In this document: positions 26,993 to 34,718 of the stretch, piece by piece
How the letters are laid out: each line of letters opens with the position of its first letter
Numbering within the stretch: position 1 is the stretch's first letter
Assembly: GCF_000336555.1 (NCBI RefSeq)
Contig: NZ_KB375281.1
Coordinates: 3,447,848 to 3,511,847 of the forward strand
DNA from: Afipia clevelandensis ATCC 49720
GTDB taxonomy: Bacteria; Pseudomonadota; Alphaproteobacteria; Rhizobiales; Xanthobacteraceae
Length of the DNA: 64,000 bases
Direction: 5' to 3'
Notes under the pieces: generated by a model
What the model was told of the DNA's origin: nothing
Databases searched by the model: none
The model's input: the letters and a program-made list of their open reading frames with translations, nothing else
Position numbers and translations under genes: made by a program

Positions 26993-27865
26993 ATGGACCT
27001 CGTAACTTTCGGCGTTCAGCTTCTGAATGCCATTCAGTACGGGATGGTCCTGTTTCTGGTCGCCAGCGGACTGACGCTGGTGTTCGGCATTCTCGGCGTG
27101 ATCAATCTCGCCCATGGCGCGTTCTATATGCTGGGCGCGTATCTGGCTTACTGGATCGCGGCTTACACCGGCAGCTTCTGGATCGCGGTCTTTGGCGGCG
27201 TGGCCATTGCCTTTGTGGTCGGCCTGCTGCTGGAGAATGTTTTCATCCGCAGGCTCTATGGCCGCGATCATCTGGTGCAGGTGCTGCTGTCGTTCGGTCT
27301 TATTCTGGTGATCGACGAAGTCCGGCAATTGCTGTTCGGCAAGGATGTCCATTCGGTGCTGCCGCCGGAAGGATTGCGCGGCACGATCCAGCTCACCGAC
27401 AATCTGTCCTATCCGGTCTATCGGCTGGCGATCTGCGCGTTATGTCTGGTCGCGGCGGCGATCATCTATCTCGTCATCACCCGCACCAAGATCGGCATGA
27501 TCGTGCGGGCGGGCGCCGAGAACCGCGAAATGACTCGCACCCTCGGCATCAGCTTCGACGCCGTCAATCGTTACGTGTTCGCGGTCGGCATCGCGCTGGC
27601 TGCGCTCGGCGGCATCATCGTCGCGCCGGTCTCGACCGTCTATCCCGGCATGGGCGACAGCATGCTCATCCTGTCCTTCGTCGTTGTGGTGCTGGGAGGC
27701 ATCGGCTCGATCGGCGGCGCGGCCATCGGCGCGCTGCTGATCGGCCTCACCGATACTTTCGGCAAGGTGTTCTTCCCGAGCGTGTCGAGCGTGCTGATCT
27801 ATGTGCTGATGGCGGCGGTTCTGCTCTGGCGTCCGAACGGCATTCTCGGCCGGCGCGAGGTCTAA
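26993..27865 (+). CDS. HAAT ABC transporter permease (LivH type)
   Basis: A 290-aa permease with about eight membrane segments. The opening LLNAIQYGMVLFLVASGLTLVFGILGVINLAHGAFYMLGAYL region (split across the NLAHG motif) is diagnostic of LivH, and the loop RAGAENREMTRTLGISF with the C-terminal LGGIGSIGGAAIGALLIGL contacts the ATPases. It is followed after five bases by the LivM-type gene. Confidence 0.92.
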   Translation: MDLVTFGVQLLNAIQYGMVLFLVASGLTLVFGILGVINLAHGAFYMLGAYLAYWIAAYTGSFWIAVFGGVAIAFVVGLLLENVFIRRLYGRDHLVQVLLSFGLILVIDEVRQLLFGKDVHSVLPPEGLRGTIQLTDNLSYPVYRLAICALCLVAAAIIYLVITRTKIGMIVRAGAENREMTRTLGISFDAVNRYVFAVGIALAALGGIIVAPVSTVYPGMGDSMLILSFVVVVLGGIGSIGGAAIGALLIGLTDTFGKVFFPSVSSVLIYVLMAAVLLWRPNGILGRREV

Positions 27866-27870
27866 TCCAC

Positions 27871-28881
27871 ATGGCCGAGCAGCATCATCCGCGTCAGTGG
27901 TTCGTTCCGGGTATCATCCTGGCGCTCGCCGTCGCGCTGCCATTTGTGGCGCCGACATATTATGTGCAGTTCGCCAGCAAGGCGCTGATCATGGGCGTGC
28001 TGGCAATGTCGCTCAATCTGGTGGTCGGCTATGGCGGACTGGTGAGCCTGTGCCATGCGGCGTTCTTTGGTGTCGCGGGCTATGTGCTGGCGCTGGCCTC
28101 GCCGAAATATGACCCCGCCTCGCTGTGGTGGACGCTGCCGCTTGCGGTCGCCGCATCGGCCGCCGCGGCGGCGATCATCGGATCGCTGGCGCTGCGCACA
28201 CGCGGAGTTTACTTCATCATGGTGACGCTGGCGTTCGGCGAAATGCTGTTCTTTCTGTTTCATGACAGCAAGTTCGCCGGCGGCTCCGACGGCGCATTCA
28301 TTTACAACAAGCCCTCGATAATGCTGGGCAACATCGCGCTGCTCGATCTGGAAAAGCCGCTGACCTACTATTTCGTCGTTCTCGCCGTATTGATCGCGGT
28401 CATCGCGTTTCTGACGATGATCGTGCGTTCGCCGTTCGGTCATGCATTGGCGGCGGCCCGCGACAATGAACGCCGCGCCCGCGCGCTCGGCTTTCCGGTT
28501 TTTCGCGTGCGGCTGACAGCGTTCGTCATCTCCGGTGCGATAGCAGGTATTGCAGGCTACTTTGCCGCCGCGCAATTCGGCTTTGTCGCGCCGCAGATGC
28601 TGGGCTGGCATCTCTCTGCCACTGTGCTGGTGATGGTGCTGATCGGCGGCCAGCGTTCGGTAACGGGACCATTGCTCGGCGCGCTGGTGCTGATCGGGCT
28701 GGAGGAAGTGCTGAAAGCGACGACCGAGCACTGGAAACTTGCCGAGGGCCTGATCGTCATCCTGATCGTGCTGGCGCTGCCCAATGGTGTGCGCAATCTG
28801 CTCTCCATGGTGCGGGGCGCGCCGCACGAAATCCTCTCCCGCCATGCGAAGAAAGCCGTGACGGAGGCCAATCATGGCTGA
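27871..28881 (+). CDS. HAAT ABC transporter permease (LivM type)
   Basis: A 336-aa second permease with 8-10 membrane segments: ALIMGVLAMSLNLVVGYGGLVSLCHAAFFGVAGY is the LivM signature region, and the coupling loop RDNERRARALGFPVFRVRL is intact. The ATG at 27871 is chosen because an open frame reaching back to 27442 only shadows the previous gene. The stop overlaps the next gene by eight bases. Confidence 0.92.
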   Translation: MAEQHHPRQWFVPGIILALAVALPFVAPTYYVQFASKALIMGVLAMSLNLVVGYGGLVSLCHAAFFGVAGYVLALASPKYDPASLWWTLPLAVAASAAAAAIIGSLALRTRGVYFIMVTLAFGEMLFFLFHDSKFAGGSDGAFIYNKPSIMLGNIALLDLEKPLTYYFVVLAVLIAVIAFLTMIVRSPFGHALAAARDNERRARALGFPVFRVRLTAFVISGAIAGIAGYFAAAQFGFVAPQMLGWHLSATVLVMVLIGGQRSVTGPLLGALVLIGLEEVLKATTEHWKLAEGLIVILIVLALPNGVRNLLSMVRGAPHEILSRHAKKAVTEANHG

Positions 28882-29638
28882 CCCGGATATTGTGCTCCGC
28901 GCCGTCGGCCTGAAGAAGCACTTCGGCGGCCTCGCTGCCGTCTCCGATGTGTCGCTCGATGTTCGTCTCGGTGAAATTCATGCCGTGATCGGACCGAACG
29001 GCGCGGGCAAGTCCACGCTGATCAATCTCCTGTCGGGCGATCTCTCGGTGAGCGCCGGCGAGATCATGCTCGGCTCGAGCGATATGACGGGTCTGGGGCC
29101 TGACCGGCGCGCCCGCGCGGGGCTTGGCCGCTCCTATCAGAAGACCACGATCTTTCCGCAATTCACCGCGCAGGAAAATGTGCGGCTCGCGGCGCAGGCT
29201 CATGCAGCCTCACCGCTGAAGATGTTCGGCGACGTGTTTTCAGATGCCGATATCAACCGCCGGACTCGTGAGGCGCTGGAGCAGGCGGGGTTGACGTCGC
29301 GCGCGCAGATGATTGCGACGCATCTGTCTCACGGCGAACAACGCCAGCTCGAAATCGCGATGGTGCTGGCGACGCAGCCGCGCATCATCCTGCTGGATGA
29401 GCCGCTGGCGGGCATGGGGCAGGCCGAAGCGCGCAAGGTGGTCGACCTGATTGCCTCGCTGAAAATAGGCCGCGCTGTGCTGGTGGTCGAACACGACATG
29501 GATGCGGTGTTTGAGCTCGCCGACCGCCTTACCGTGATGGCGGACGGTCATGTCATCGCCAGCGGCCTGCCGCAGGATGTGCGGGCCGACCCTGCGGTGC
29601 GCCTTGCTTATCTCGGCGTTGAGGAGGACGCGATATGA
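28874..29638 (+). CDS. HAAT ABC transporter ATP-binding protein (LivG type)
   Basis: A 254-aa ATPase with Walker A GPNGAGKST, signature LSHGEQRQLEIAM, Walker B ILLDEPLAGMG and switch histidine VVEHDMD. The LLDEPLAGMGQAE and VVEHDMDAVF blocks are those of the LivG branch. It overlaps the permease upstream (8 bases) and the second ATPase downstream (4 bases, ATGA). Confidence 0.94.
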   Translation: MADPDIVLRAVGLKKHFGGLAAVSDVSLDVRLGEIHAVIGPNGAGKSTLINLLSGDLSVSAGEIMLGSSDMTGLGPDRRARAGLGRSYQKTTIFPQFTAQENVRLAAQAHAASPLKMFGDVFSDADINRRTREALEQAGLTSRAQMIATHLSHGEQRQLEIAMVLATQPRIILLDEPLAGMGQAEARKVVDLIASLKIGRAVLVVEHDMDAVFELADRLTVMADGHVIASGLPQDVRADPAVRLAYLGVEEDAI

Positions 29639-30345
29639 GCGTGCTTCTCGATGTGCAGAAGCTTGAAGCGTTTTACGGCGCGGGGCAGGTGCTGCACGGC
29701 GTCGGATTTTCGATCCGCAAGGGCGAACAGGTTGCGCTGCTCGGCCGCAACGGAATGGGCAAGACGACGCTGCTGCGGTCGCTGATGGGTCTGGTCACTG
29801 AGCGGCGCGGACAGATCGTGCTCAATGGCCGCGACATCATGCGCGCCGCGCCGGAAAGGATCGCGCGCGCCGGCGTGGCGCTGGTGCCGGAAGGCCGAGG
29901 CGTGTTCGGCTCGCTGTCGGTGGTGGAAAATCTCGTCATGGCGGCGCGGCCCGGCATCGACGGGCGCACGGTGTGGACGCTGGAAAAAATCTACGAGCTG
30001 TTTCCGCGCCTGCATGCGCGCCGGAGCAACGGCGGGCATCAATTGTCCGGCGGCGAACAGCAGATGCTGACCATCGGCCGCGCGCTGATGACCAATCCCG
30101 ATCTGATCCTGATTGATGAGGCGACCGAAGGTCTCGCGCCTCTGGTGGCGAAGGACATCTGGAAAACGCTGGGCATCATTCGCGGCGAGGGGGTTGCGAC
30201 CGTGGTGGTGGACAAGGATTTCCGCGCGCTGTCGCGGATCGCTGACCGGATGGTGATGCTGTCGAAGGGGACTGTGGTGTTCGACGGCACGCCTGCGGAA
30301 CTGGCGCGCAAGCAGGATCTGCTGGAGCAGCATCTGGGGGTTTGA
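29635..30345 (+). CDS. HAAT ABC transporter ATP-binding protein (LivF type)
   Basis: A 236-aa ATPase with Walker A GRNGMGKTT, signature LSGGEQQMLTIGRAL and Walker B LILIDEATEGLAP, characteristic of LivF. The usual switch histidine position reads VVVDKDFRAL (Asp-Lys instead of the common Glu-Gln/His context), a variation worth checking. It ends the transporter operon and is followed by a palindromic repeat. Confidence 0.92.
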   Translation: MSVLLDVQKLEAFYGAGQVLHGVGFSIRKGEQVALLGRNGMGKTTLLRSLMGLVTERRGQIVLNGRDIMRAAPERIARAGVALVPEGRGVFGSLSVVENLVMAARPGIDGRTVWTLEKIYELFPRLHARRSNGGHQLSGGEQQMLTIGRALMTNPDLILIDEATEGLAPLVAKDIWKTLGIIRGEGVATVVVDKDFRALSRIADRMVMLSKGTVVFDGTPAELARKQDLLEQHLGV

Positions 30346-30346
30346 T

Positions 30347-30428
30347 CGTCATTGCGAGGAGCGGGGCGAAGCAATCCAGCTTTCTGCTCGTCGAAATGGT
30401 GGATTGCTTCGCTTCGCTCGCAATGACG
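30347..30428. repeat. REP-like palindromic element (CGTCATTGCGAG family), copy 1
   Basis: An 82-bp element with 12-bp terminal repeats CGTCATTGCGAG / CTCGCAATGACG and an inner inverted pair GAAGCAATCCA / TGGATTGCTTC. It lies two bases after the LivF-type stop and can fold as a long hairpin, so it may end transcription. A second copy is at 54049-54124. Confidence 0.8.
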
Positions 30429-30431
30429 AAG

Positions 30432-30947
30432 TCAATCGCGAACAAATAACCCCGCATCATTCGCCCCGACAACATCCCGCTCCAGCGGCAACGGCCATTG
30501 CACCACGAGCTTGCCGATCAGGTCATCCAGGCCATCTTCATCGAAGGCGTCGTAAAACACCGGCGTGTGGGCGCGGGCGATGAAGGCGTGCAGCAGATGC
30601 GCGGCGTCGTAGTCGTAAACGATGTCCGTCGGCACGATGCCCTCGCGCCGCATCAGGAAACGGCGGAAGCCGGTCAGCCGCGCATGCGCGCCGTCGAGCG
30701 CAGCGAATGACAACACCAGCGTATCGTGGGCGATGCGCGGCCCGTCCTGCATCCTGTCGAGCATCGGCAGGGCGTTGGCGGCGATGACATCGGCAAGGGT
30801 ACGGAAATCGCCGGAGACATCGTCGGGATGCAGCGTGTTGCGGATCGCGACGATGTTGTTTGCATCGAGCCCGCGTGCCGTGAGCAAATCCCCAAGCGAT
30901 CTTGCTGTTGAATCTTCTTCAGCAAGTTCGCTGGAAGCCACGCTCAT
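30432..30947 (-). CDS. Unrecognised protein translationally coupled to boxR
   Basis: A 171-aa soluble acidic protein. The pattern LLTARGLDANNIVAIRN near the N-terminus and DDLIGKLVVQWPLP near the C-terminus recall the N-terminal domain found with some GIY-YIG nucleases, but no nuclease domain follows; the resemblance is from memory and weak. Its start overlaps the boxR stop by four bases (ATGA), so it is made with BoxR. A role in the regulation or chemistry of benzoate breakdown is possible but unsupported. Confidence 0.6.
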   Translation of the reverse strand: MSVASSELAEEDSTARSLGDLLTARGLDANNIVAIRNTLHPDDVSGDFRTLADVIAANALPMLDRMQDGPRIAHDTLVLSFAALDGAHARLTGFRRFLMRREGIVPTDIVYDYDAAHLLHAFIARAHTPVFYDAFDEDGLDDLIGKLVVQWPLPLERDVVGANDAGLFVRD

Positions 30948-31852
30948 TGCGCGGCGACAACGCGCGGCGCAGCCGTCTTCGCCTGTTTGGCGATCACGGG
31001 TGCGACCGTGTCATAAAGACGCGCCGCCGCTTCCTGGATGGTGAGGTCGGCGGTGTCCACCTGTGCGGAGGCGCGCGCATATAGCGGCTCGCGGCTGAGA
31101 AGGATGGTGCGCAGCTCCTGCATGTCCGAGCGATCGCTTTCCATCGGCCGCATGTCGCCCTGCTTGCGCACGCGCCCCATGTGTTCTTCCGGCTTGGCGC
31201 GCAGCCACACCGTGTAGAACGACGACAGCAAGAGATCGAATGTCACCGGTTCGGAGACGATGCTGCCGCCGGTGGCCAGCACCACAGGCTCGGTGCCGGT
31301 CAGCACCTGCGTCAGCGCGGTCTGCTCCATGCGGCGGAAACCTTCCTGGCCGTAGAGCGCCATGATCTCGGCGACGGAGAGACCATTGATCCGCTCGATT
31401 TCCTTGTTCAGTTCAACGAAAGGCCAGCCGATGCTCTTCGCCAGCAGCTTGCCGAGGGTGGATTTCCCGGCGCCGCGCAGGCCGATCAGTGCGATGCCCG
31501 CGAACTCGCGGCCGTTCCGCGCCGTGCCGTTGCCCGCGAGAATGTCCTTCGCCTGCGCGATCTGCGCCGGCGTCGCGCTGCGGATCAGGTCGCGGATCAC
31601 CGGCCAGTCCGGCGAGGTCTCCGCGCTCGGGATCAGATCCTCGACCTGCTTGTCCATGGCCGCAGACACACGCCGCAGCAGCACGATGGAGACGTTGCCC
31701 TTGCCGCTTTCGAGCTGGGCGATGTAGCGCTCCGAAATCCCCGACGCCTTGGCCAGCACCTTCCGCGACATGCCGCGCATCGCCCGCATGGTGCGGACAC
31801 GCTGCCCAAGCTGTTCAAGAAACTGGCTTTCCGGTTCTGCCTGCGGGGTCAT
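30944..31852 (-). CDS. boxR: BoxR-type benzoate-pathway transcriptional repressor
   Basis: A 302-aa regulator with the BzdR/BoxR architecture: an XRE-type helix-turn-helix (about 14-75, QRVRTMRAMRGMSRKVLAK and SERYIAQLESGKGNVSI) joined by a linker to a shikimate-kinase-like domain with P-loop GLRGAGKSTLG that binds benzoyl-CoA as inducer in studied homologues. It is divergent from the benzoate-CoA ligase gene with a 158-base spacer containing the GAATTATAATTC palindrome. Confidence 0.93.
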   Translation of the reverse strand: MTPQAEPESQFLEQLGQRVRTMRAMRGMSRKVLAKASGISERYIAQLESGKGNVSIVLLRRVSAAMDKQVEDLIPSAETSPDWPVIRDLIRSATPAQIAQAKDILAGNGTARNGREFAGIALIGLRGAGKSTLGKLLAKSIGWPFVELNKEIERINGLSVAEIMALYGQEGFRRMEQTALTQVLTGTEPVVLATGGSIVSEPVTFDLLLSSFYTVWLRAKPEEHMGRVRKQGDMRPMESDRSDMQELRTILLSREPLYARASAQVDTADLTIQEAAARLYDTVAPVIAKQAKTAAPRVVAAQ

Positions 31853-31894
31853 GCCATCTCAACTCGTGAACCTGAAACATAGTGCCGGAAAAGG

Positions 31895-31937
31895 TTGACA
31901 GCAAGCTCAGGGGGTGACTTTATATGAATTATAATTC
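31895..31937 (+). promoter_or_regulatory. bclA promoter with AT palindrome
   Basis: TTGACA at 31895-31900 is followed after 18-19 nt by TTTATA/TTATAT. The perfect 12-bp palindrome GAATTATAATTC (31926-31937) lies at the expected transcription start. Eleven of its 12 bases recur at the boxC promoter (GCATTATAATTC, 34680-34691), suggesting a common BoxR site, although TGCA itself is absent here. Confidence 0.5.
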
Positions 31938-32010
31938 TAGAAAAGCTGATCGACAGGGAGATCGTCGTGCGGATTGCGGATGAACCGGACACCCGTCCGG
32001 CGTCAAAATC

Positions 32011-33573
32011 ATGGTCGATGTCATGAGCGATTCAGGCGGCGGATACAATGCCGTGACCTATCTGCTCGACCGCAATGTCGATGCAGGACGCGGCGCCAAG
32101 GTTGTGTTCCGGGACCCGTTGTCCGAGATCACCTATGGCGAGTTGCAGACCCAGACCCGCAGGCTCGCGAACCTCCTGAAGCGGCTCGATGTCCGCCGGG
32201 AAGAGCGGGTCGCGATGATGATGCTCGACACGGTGGATTTTCCCATCGTGTTTCTCGGCAGCATCCGCGCCGGCATCGTGCCGGTACCGCTCAACACGCT
32301 GCTGACGCCGGAACAATATGCCTATGTGCTGGCGGATTGCCGCGCGCGGGTTCTTTTCATTTCGGAAGCGCTGCTTCCGGTGGTGAAGGATGTGCTTGGC
32401 CGCTTGCCGAATCTGGAGCATGTCGTCGTCTCCGGCGCCAATGCCAACGGATATTTGCTGCTCAGGGACGAGATCGCCAAAGAGAGCGATCAATTTGAAA
32501 CCGCCGCGACTCATCCGGATGAACCGGCGTTCTGGCTCTATTCGTCGGGTTCGACCGGTATGCCGAAGGGCGTGCGCCATCTGCATTCCAATCTGGAAGC
32601 GACGGCGGAAACCTACGCGAAGAAAGTGCTCGGCATTCGCGAGGACGATGTCGGCCTCTCGGCGGCAAAGCTGTTCTTCGCGTATGGCCTCGGCAACGCG
32701 CTGACCTTCCCGATGTCGGTGGGCGCGACCACGATCCTCAATCCGGAACGCCCGACGCCGCAGGTGATGTTCGACCTGATCCGCAAGCACGATCCCAGCA
32801 TTTTCTTCGGCGTGCCGACGCTGTTCGCGGCGATGCTGAACGACGAAGCCTTCAAGAGCGAGCCGCGCACCAAACGTCTGCGGGTCTGCACCTCGGCGGG
32901 CGAAGCGTTGCCCGAACTTGTCGGCCAAAGCTGGCAGCAGCGATTCGGCGTCGACATTCTCGATGGTGTCGGCTCTACCGAACTGTTGCACATCTTTCTG
33001 TCCAACGCGCCGGGCGACATCAAGTACGGCACATCCGGCAAGCCGGTGCCGGGCTATGCCGTGCGTCTTGTCAATGATGCGGGCGCGGACGTGGCGGACG
33101 GCGAGGTTGGCGAGATGATCGTCAATGCGCCCTCCGCAGGTGAAGGCTACTGGAATCAGCGCAGCAAGAGCCGCCAGACTTTTGAAGGCGGCTGGACCCG
33201 CACCGGCGACAAATACACGCGCGATGCCGATGGCCGATACACCTACTGCGGCCGTTCCGACGACATGTTCAAGGTGTCGGGCATCTGGGTGTCGCCGTTT
33301 GAGGTCGAGAGCGCGCTCATCACGCACCCTTCCGTGGCGGAGGCGGCCGTGGTGCCTGCGGAGGATTCCGAAGGCCTGCTCAAGCCGAAAGCATTCGTGG
33401 TGCTGAAGCAGGGCGTGGCGGTGAGCGATCTCAACGGTGCACTGAAAGAGCATGTCAAGCAGAAGATCGGCCCGTGGAAATATCCGCGCTGGATCGAGGT
33501 GGTGGAAAGCCTGCCGAAAACCGCGACCGGAAAGATCCAGCGCTTCAAGCTGAGGGATGCAGCGAAGCAATAA
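32011..33573 (+). CDS. bclA: Benzoate-CoA ligase
   Basis: A 520-aa AMP-forming ligase converting benzoate, ATP and CoA to benzoyl-CoA. The P-loop YSSGSTGMPKGV, the ligase-specific KLFFAYGLGNALTFP, GVGSTELLHIFLSN and the C-terminal PKTATGKIQRFKLR with the catalytic lysine match the benzoate-CoA ligase family closely. The start shows no strong ribosome site; an in-frame ATG at 32023 is an alternative. It is the first enzyme of the box pathway and is divergent from boxR. Confidence 0.94.
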   Translation: MVDVMSDSGGGYNAVTYLLDRNVDAGRGAKVVFRDPLSEITYGELQTQTRRLANLLKRLDVRREERVAMMMLDTVDFPIVFLGSIRAGIVPVPLNTLLTPEQYAYVLADCRARVLFISEALLPVVKDVLGRLPNLEHVVVSGANANGYLLLRDEIAKESDQFETAATHPDEPAFWLYSSGSTGMPKGVRHLHSNLEATAETYAKKVLGIREDDVGLSAAKLFFAYGLGNALTFPMSVGATTILNPERPTPQVMFDLIRKHDPSIFFGVPTLFAAMLNDEAFKSEPRTKRLRVCTSAGEALPELVGQSWQQRFGVDILDGVGSTELLHIFLSNAPGDIKYGTSGKPVPGYAVRLVNDAGADVADGEVGEMIVNAPSAGEGYWNQRSKSRQTFEGGWTRTGDKYTRDADGRYTYCGRSDDMFKVSGIWVSPFEVESALITHPSVAEAAVVPAEDSEGLLKPKAFVVLKQGVAVSDLNGALKEHVKQKIGPWKYPRWIEVVESLPKTATGKIQRFKLRDAAKQ

Positions 33574-33651
33574 TTTCGTCATGGCCGGGCTCGTCCCGGT
33601 GATGCTGAAGAAGAGGGTCCGGAAGACTGCGCAGGCCTTGCCACACATCCG

Positions 33652-33774
33652 GTGTCGTCCCCGCGAAGGCGGGGACCCAAAACCACCGGATGTTGTTCGT
33701 GGTGCGATGGGAGAGATTGCGTTTTTCTTGGGCGGCTCAGGGATTATGGGTCCCCGCCTTCGCGGGGACGACAC
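33652..33774. repeat. MITE-like inverted-repeat element (GTCGTCCCCGC family), copy 2
   Basis: A 123-bp element bounded by perfect 27-bp inverted repeats (33652-33678 and 33748-33774), starting GTGTCGTCCCCGCG and ending CGCGGGGACGACAC. It is non-coding and lies between bclA and the alpha/beta hydrolase gene. Confidence 0.85.
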
Positions 33775-33794
33775 AGTGAATGTTGAGGCCTACG

Positions 33795-34613
33795 ATGACA
33801 CTCCAGCCCACCGGCACGCTGCGCATCGGCGATGCGCAACTCGAATACCGCATGATCGGACCGGCGCCGGATAAAGCGCCGACCATCGTCATGCTGCATG
33901 AAGGTCTTGGCTCCGCCGGGCTGTGGGGCGAGTTCCCCGACAAGTTGCAGGCGGCGACCGGCGCGGGCGTGTTCGTCTATTCGCGCGCAGGCTATGGCCG
34001 TTCCTCAAAGGCGCAGCTTCCGCGCCCGCTCGATTTCATGGAGATCGAGGCGCTCGATGTGCTGCCGAAGGTGCTCGATGCCATCGGCTTTCGCCGCGGA
34101 CTTTTGCTCGGCCATTCCGATGGCGCGTCGATCGCCACGCTCTATGCCGGCGGCATTCAGGATCATCGCGTGCGCGGCGTCATCCTGATCGCGCCGCATT
34201 TCATGGTCGAGGAGTTCGGTCTCGTGTCGATCAACAAGACGCGGCAGAACTACGACACTGGCGATCTCAAGCCGAAACTCGCGCGCTGGCACGATGACGT
34301 CGACAACGCCTTCAATGGCTGGGCGGACGTCTGGCTCGATCCGAAATTCCGCGAATGGGACATTTCGGAATCCCTCGCTTACGTCCGCGTGCCGGTCCAG
34401 ATCATCCAGGGCACCGAGGATCAGTACGGCACCTTGCGCCACATCGAGATCGCGCAGGAGGAGTGCTACTGCCCGGTGGATGTCACGCTGGTGCCGGTCG
34501 CGGGTCACTCCCCGCATCGGGAAGCGGCGGACATCACCCTGAAAGCCGTCGCTGATTTCGCCAACCGCTTGCTGTCCACCCATGGGGAAGGGGTGCTCGG
34601 GCGAGCTGCCTGA
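33795..34613 (+). CDS. Alpha/beta hydrolase of the box cluster
   Basis: A 272-aa soluble hydrolase. The nucleophile elbow GHSDGAS and the catalytic histidine in AGHSPHREA are present, with an oxyanion HEGLGSAGLWGEFP block. Homologues occur in many box clusters and may act as a thioesterase or a lactone/enol hydrolase that rescues dead-end CoA esters or ring-cleavage products; the exact substrate is unknown. I prefer the ATG at 33795 (GAGGCC upstream) over 33780, which lies only six bases beyond the repeat. Confidence 0.82.
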   Translation: MTLQPTGTLRIGDAQLEYRMIGPAPDKAPTIVMLHEGLGSAGLWGEFPDKLQAATGAGVFVYSRAGYGRSSKAQLPRPLDFMEIEALDVLPKVLDAIGFRRGLLLGHSDGASIATLYAGGIQDHRVRGVILIAPHFMVEEFGLVSINKTRQNYDTGDLKPKLARWHDDVDNAFNGWADVWLDPKFREWDISESLAYVRVPVQIIQGTEDQYGTLRHIEIAQEECYCPVDVTLVPVAGHSPHREAADITLKAVADFANRLLSTHGEGVLGRAA

Positions 34614-34616
34614 CCA

Positions 34617-34691
34617 TGCAAGAAAATGCATGTTTTTTGGCCCATGGCGCTAGACATGCCTGACGCTCCGCATTATTATGCATTATAATTC
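34617..34691 (+). promoter_or_regulatory. boxC promoter with two TGCA-N6-TGCA operators
   Basis: TGCA-AGAAAA-TGCA lies at 34617-34630. A promoter TAGACA (34651-34656), 17 nt, TATTAT (34674-34679) follows, and its -10 overlaps CGCA-TTATTA-TGCA (34669-34682), which continues into GCATTATAATTC (34680-34691). The overlap of operator and -10 repeats the arrangement at the ligase/HAAT promoter. Repression by BoxR relieved by benzoyl-CoA is the expected mode. Confidence 0.62.
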
Positions 34692-34718
34692 AGATTTCAG
34701 CCGGATCGAGAGCAGCCA

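Noticed and set aside
32032-33774. 580-codon minus-strand frame opposite benzoate-CoA ligase
   Set aside because: Antisense shadow of a well-supported ligase; no motifs and Arg/His-rich.
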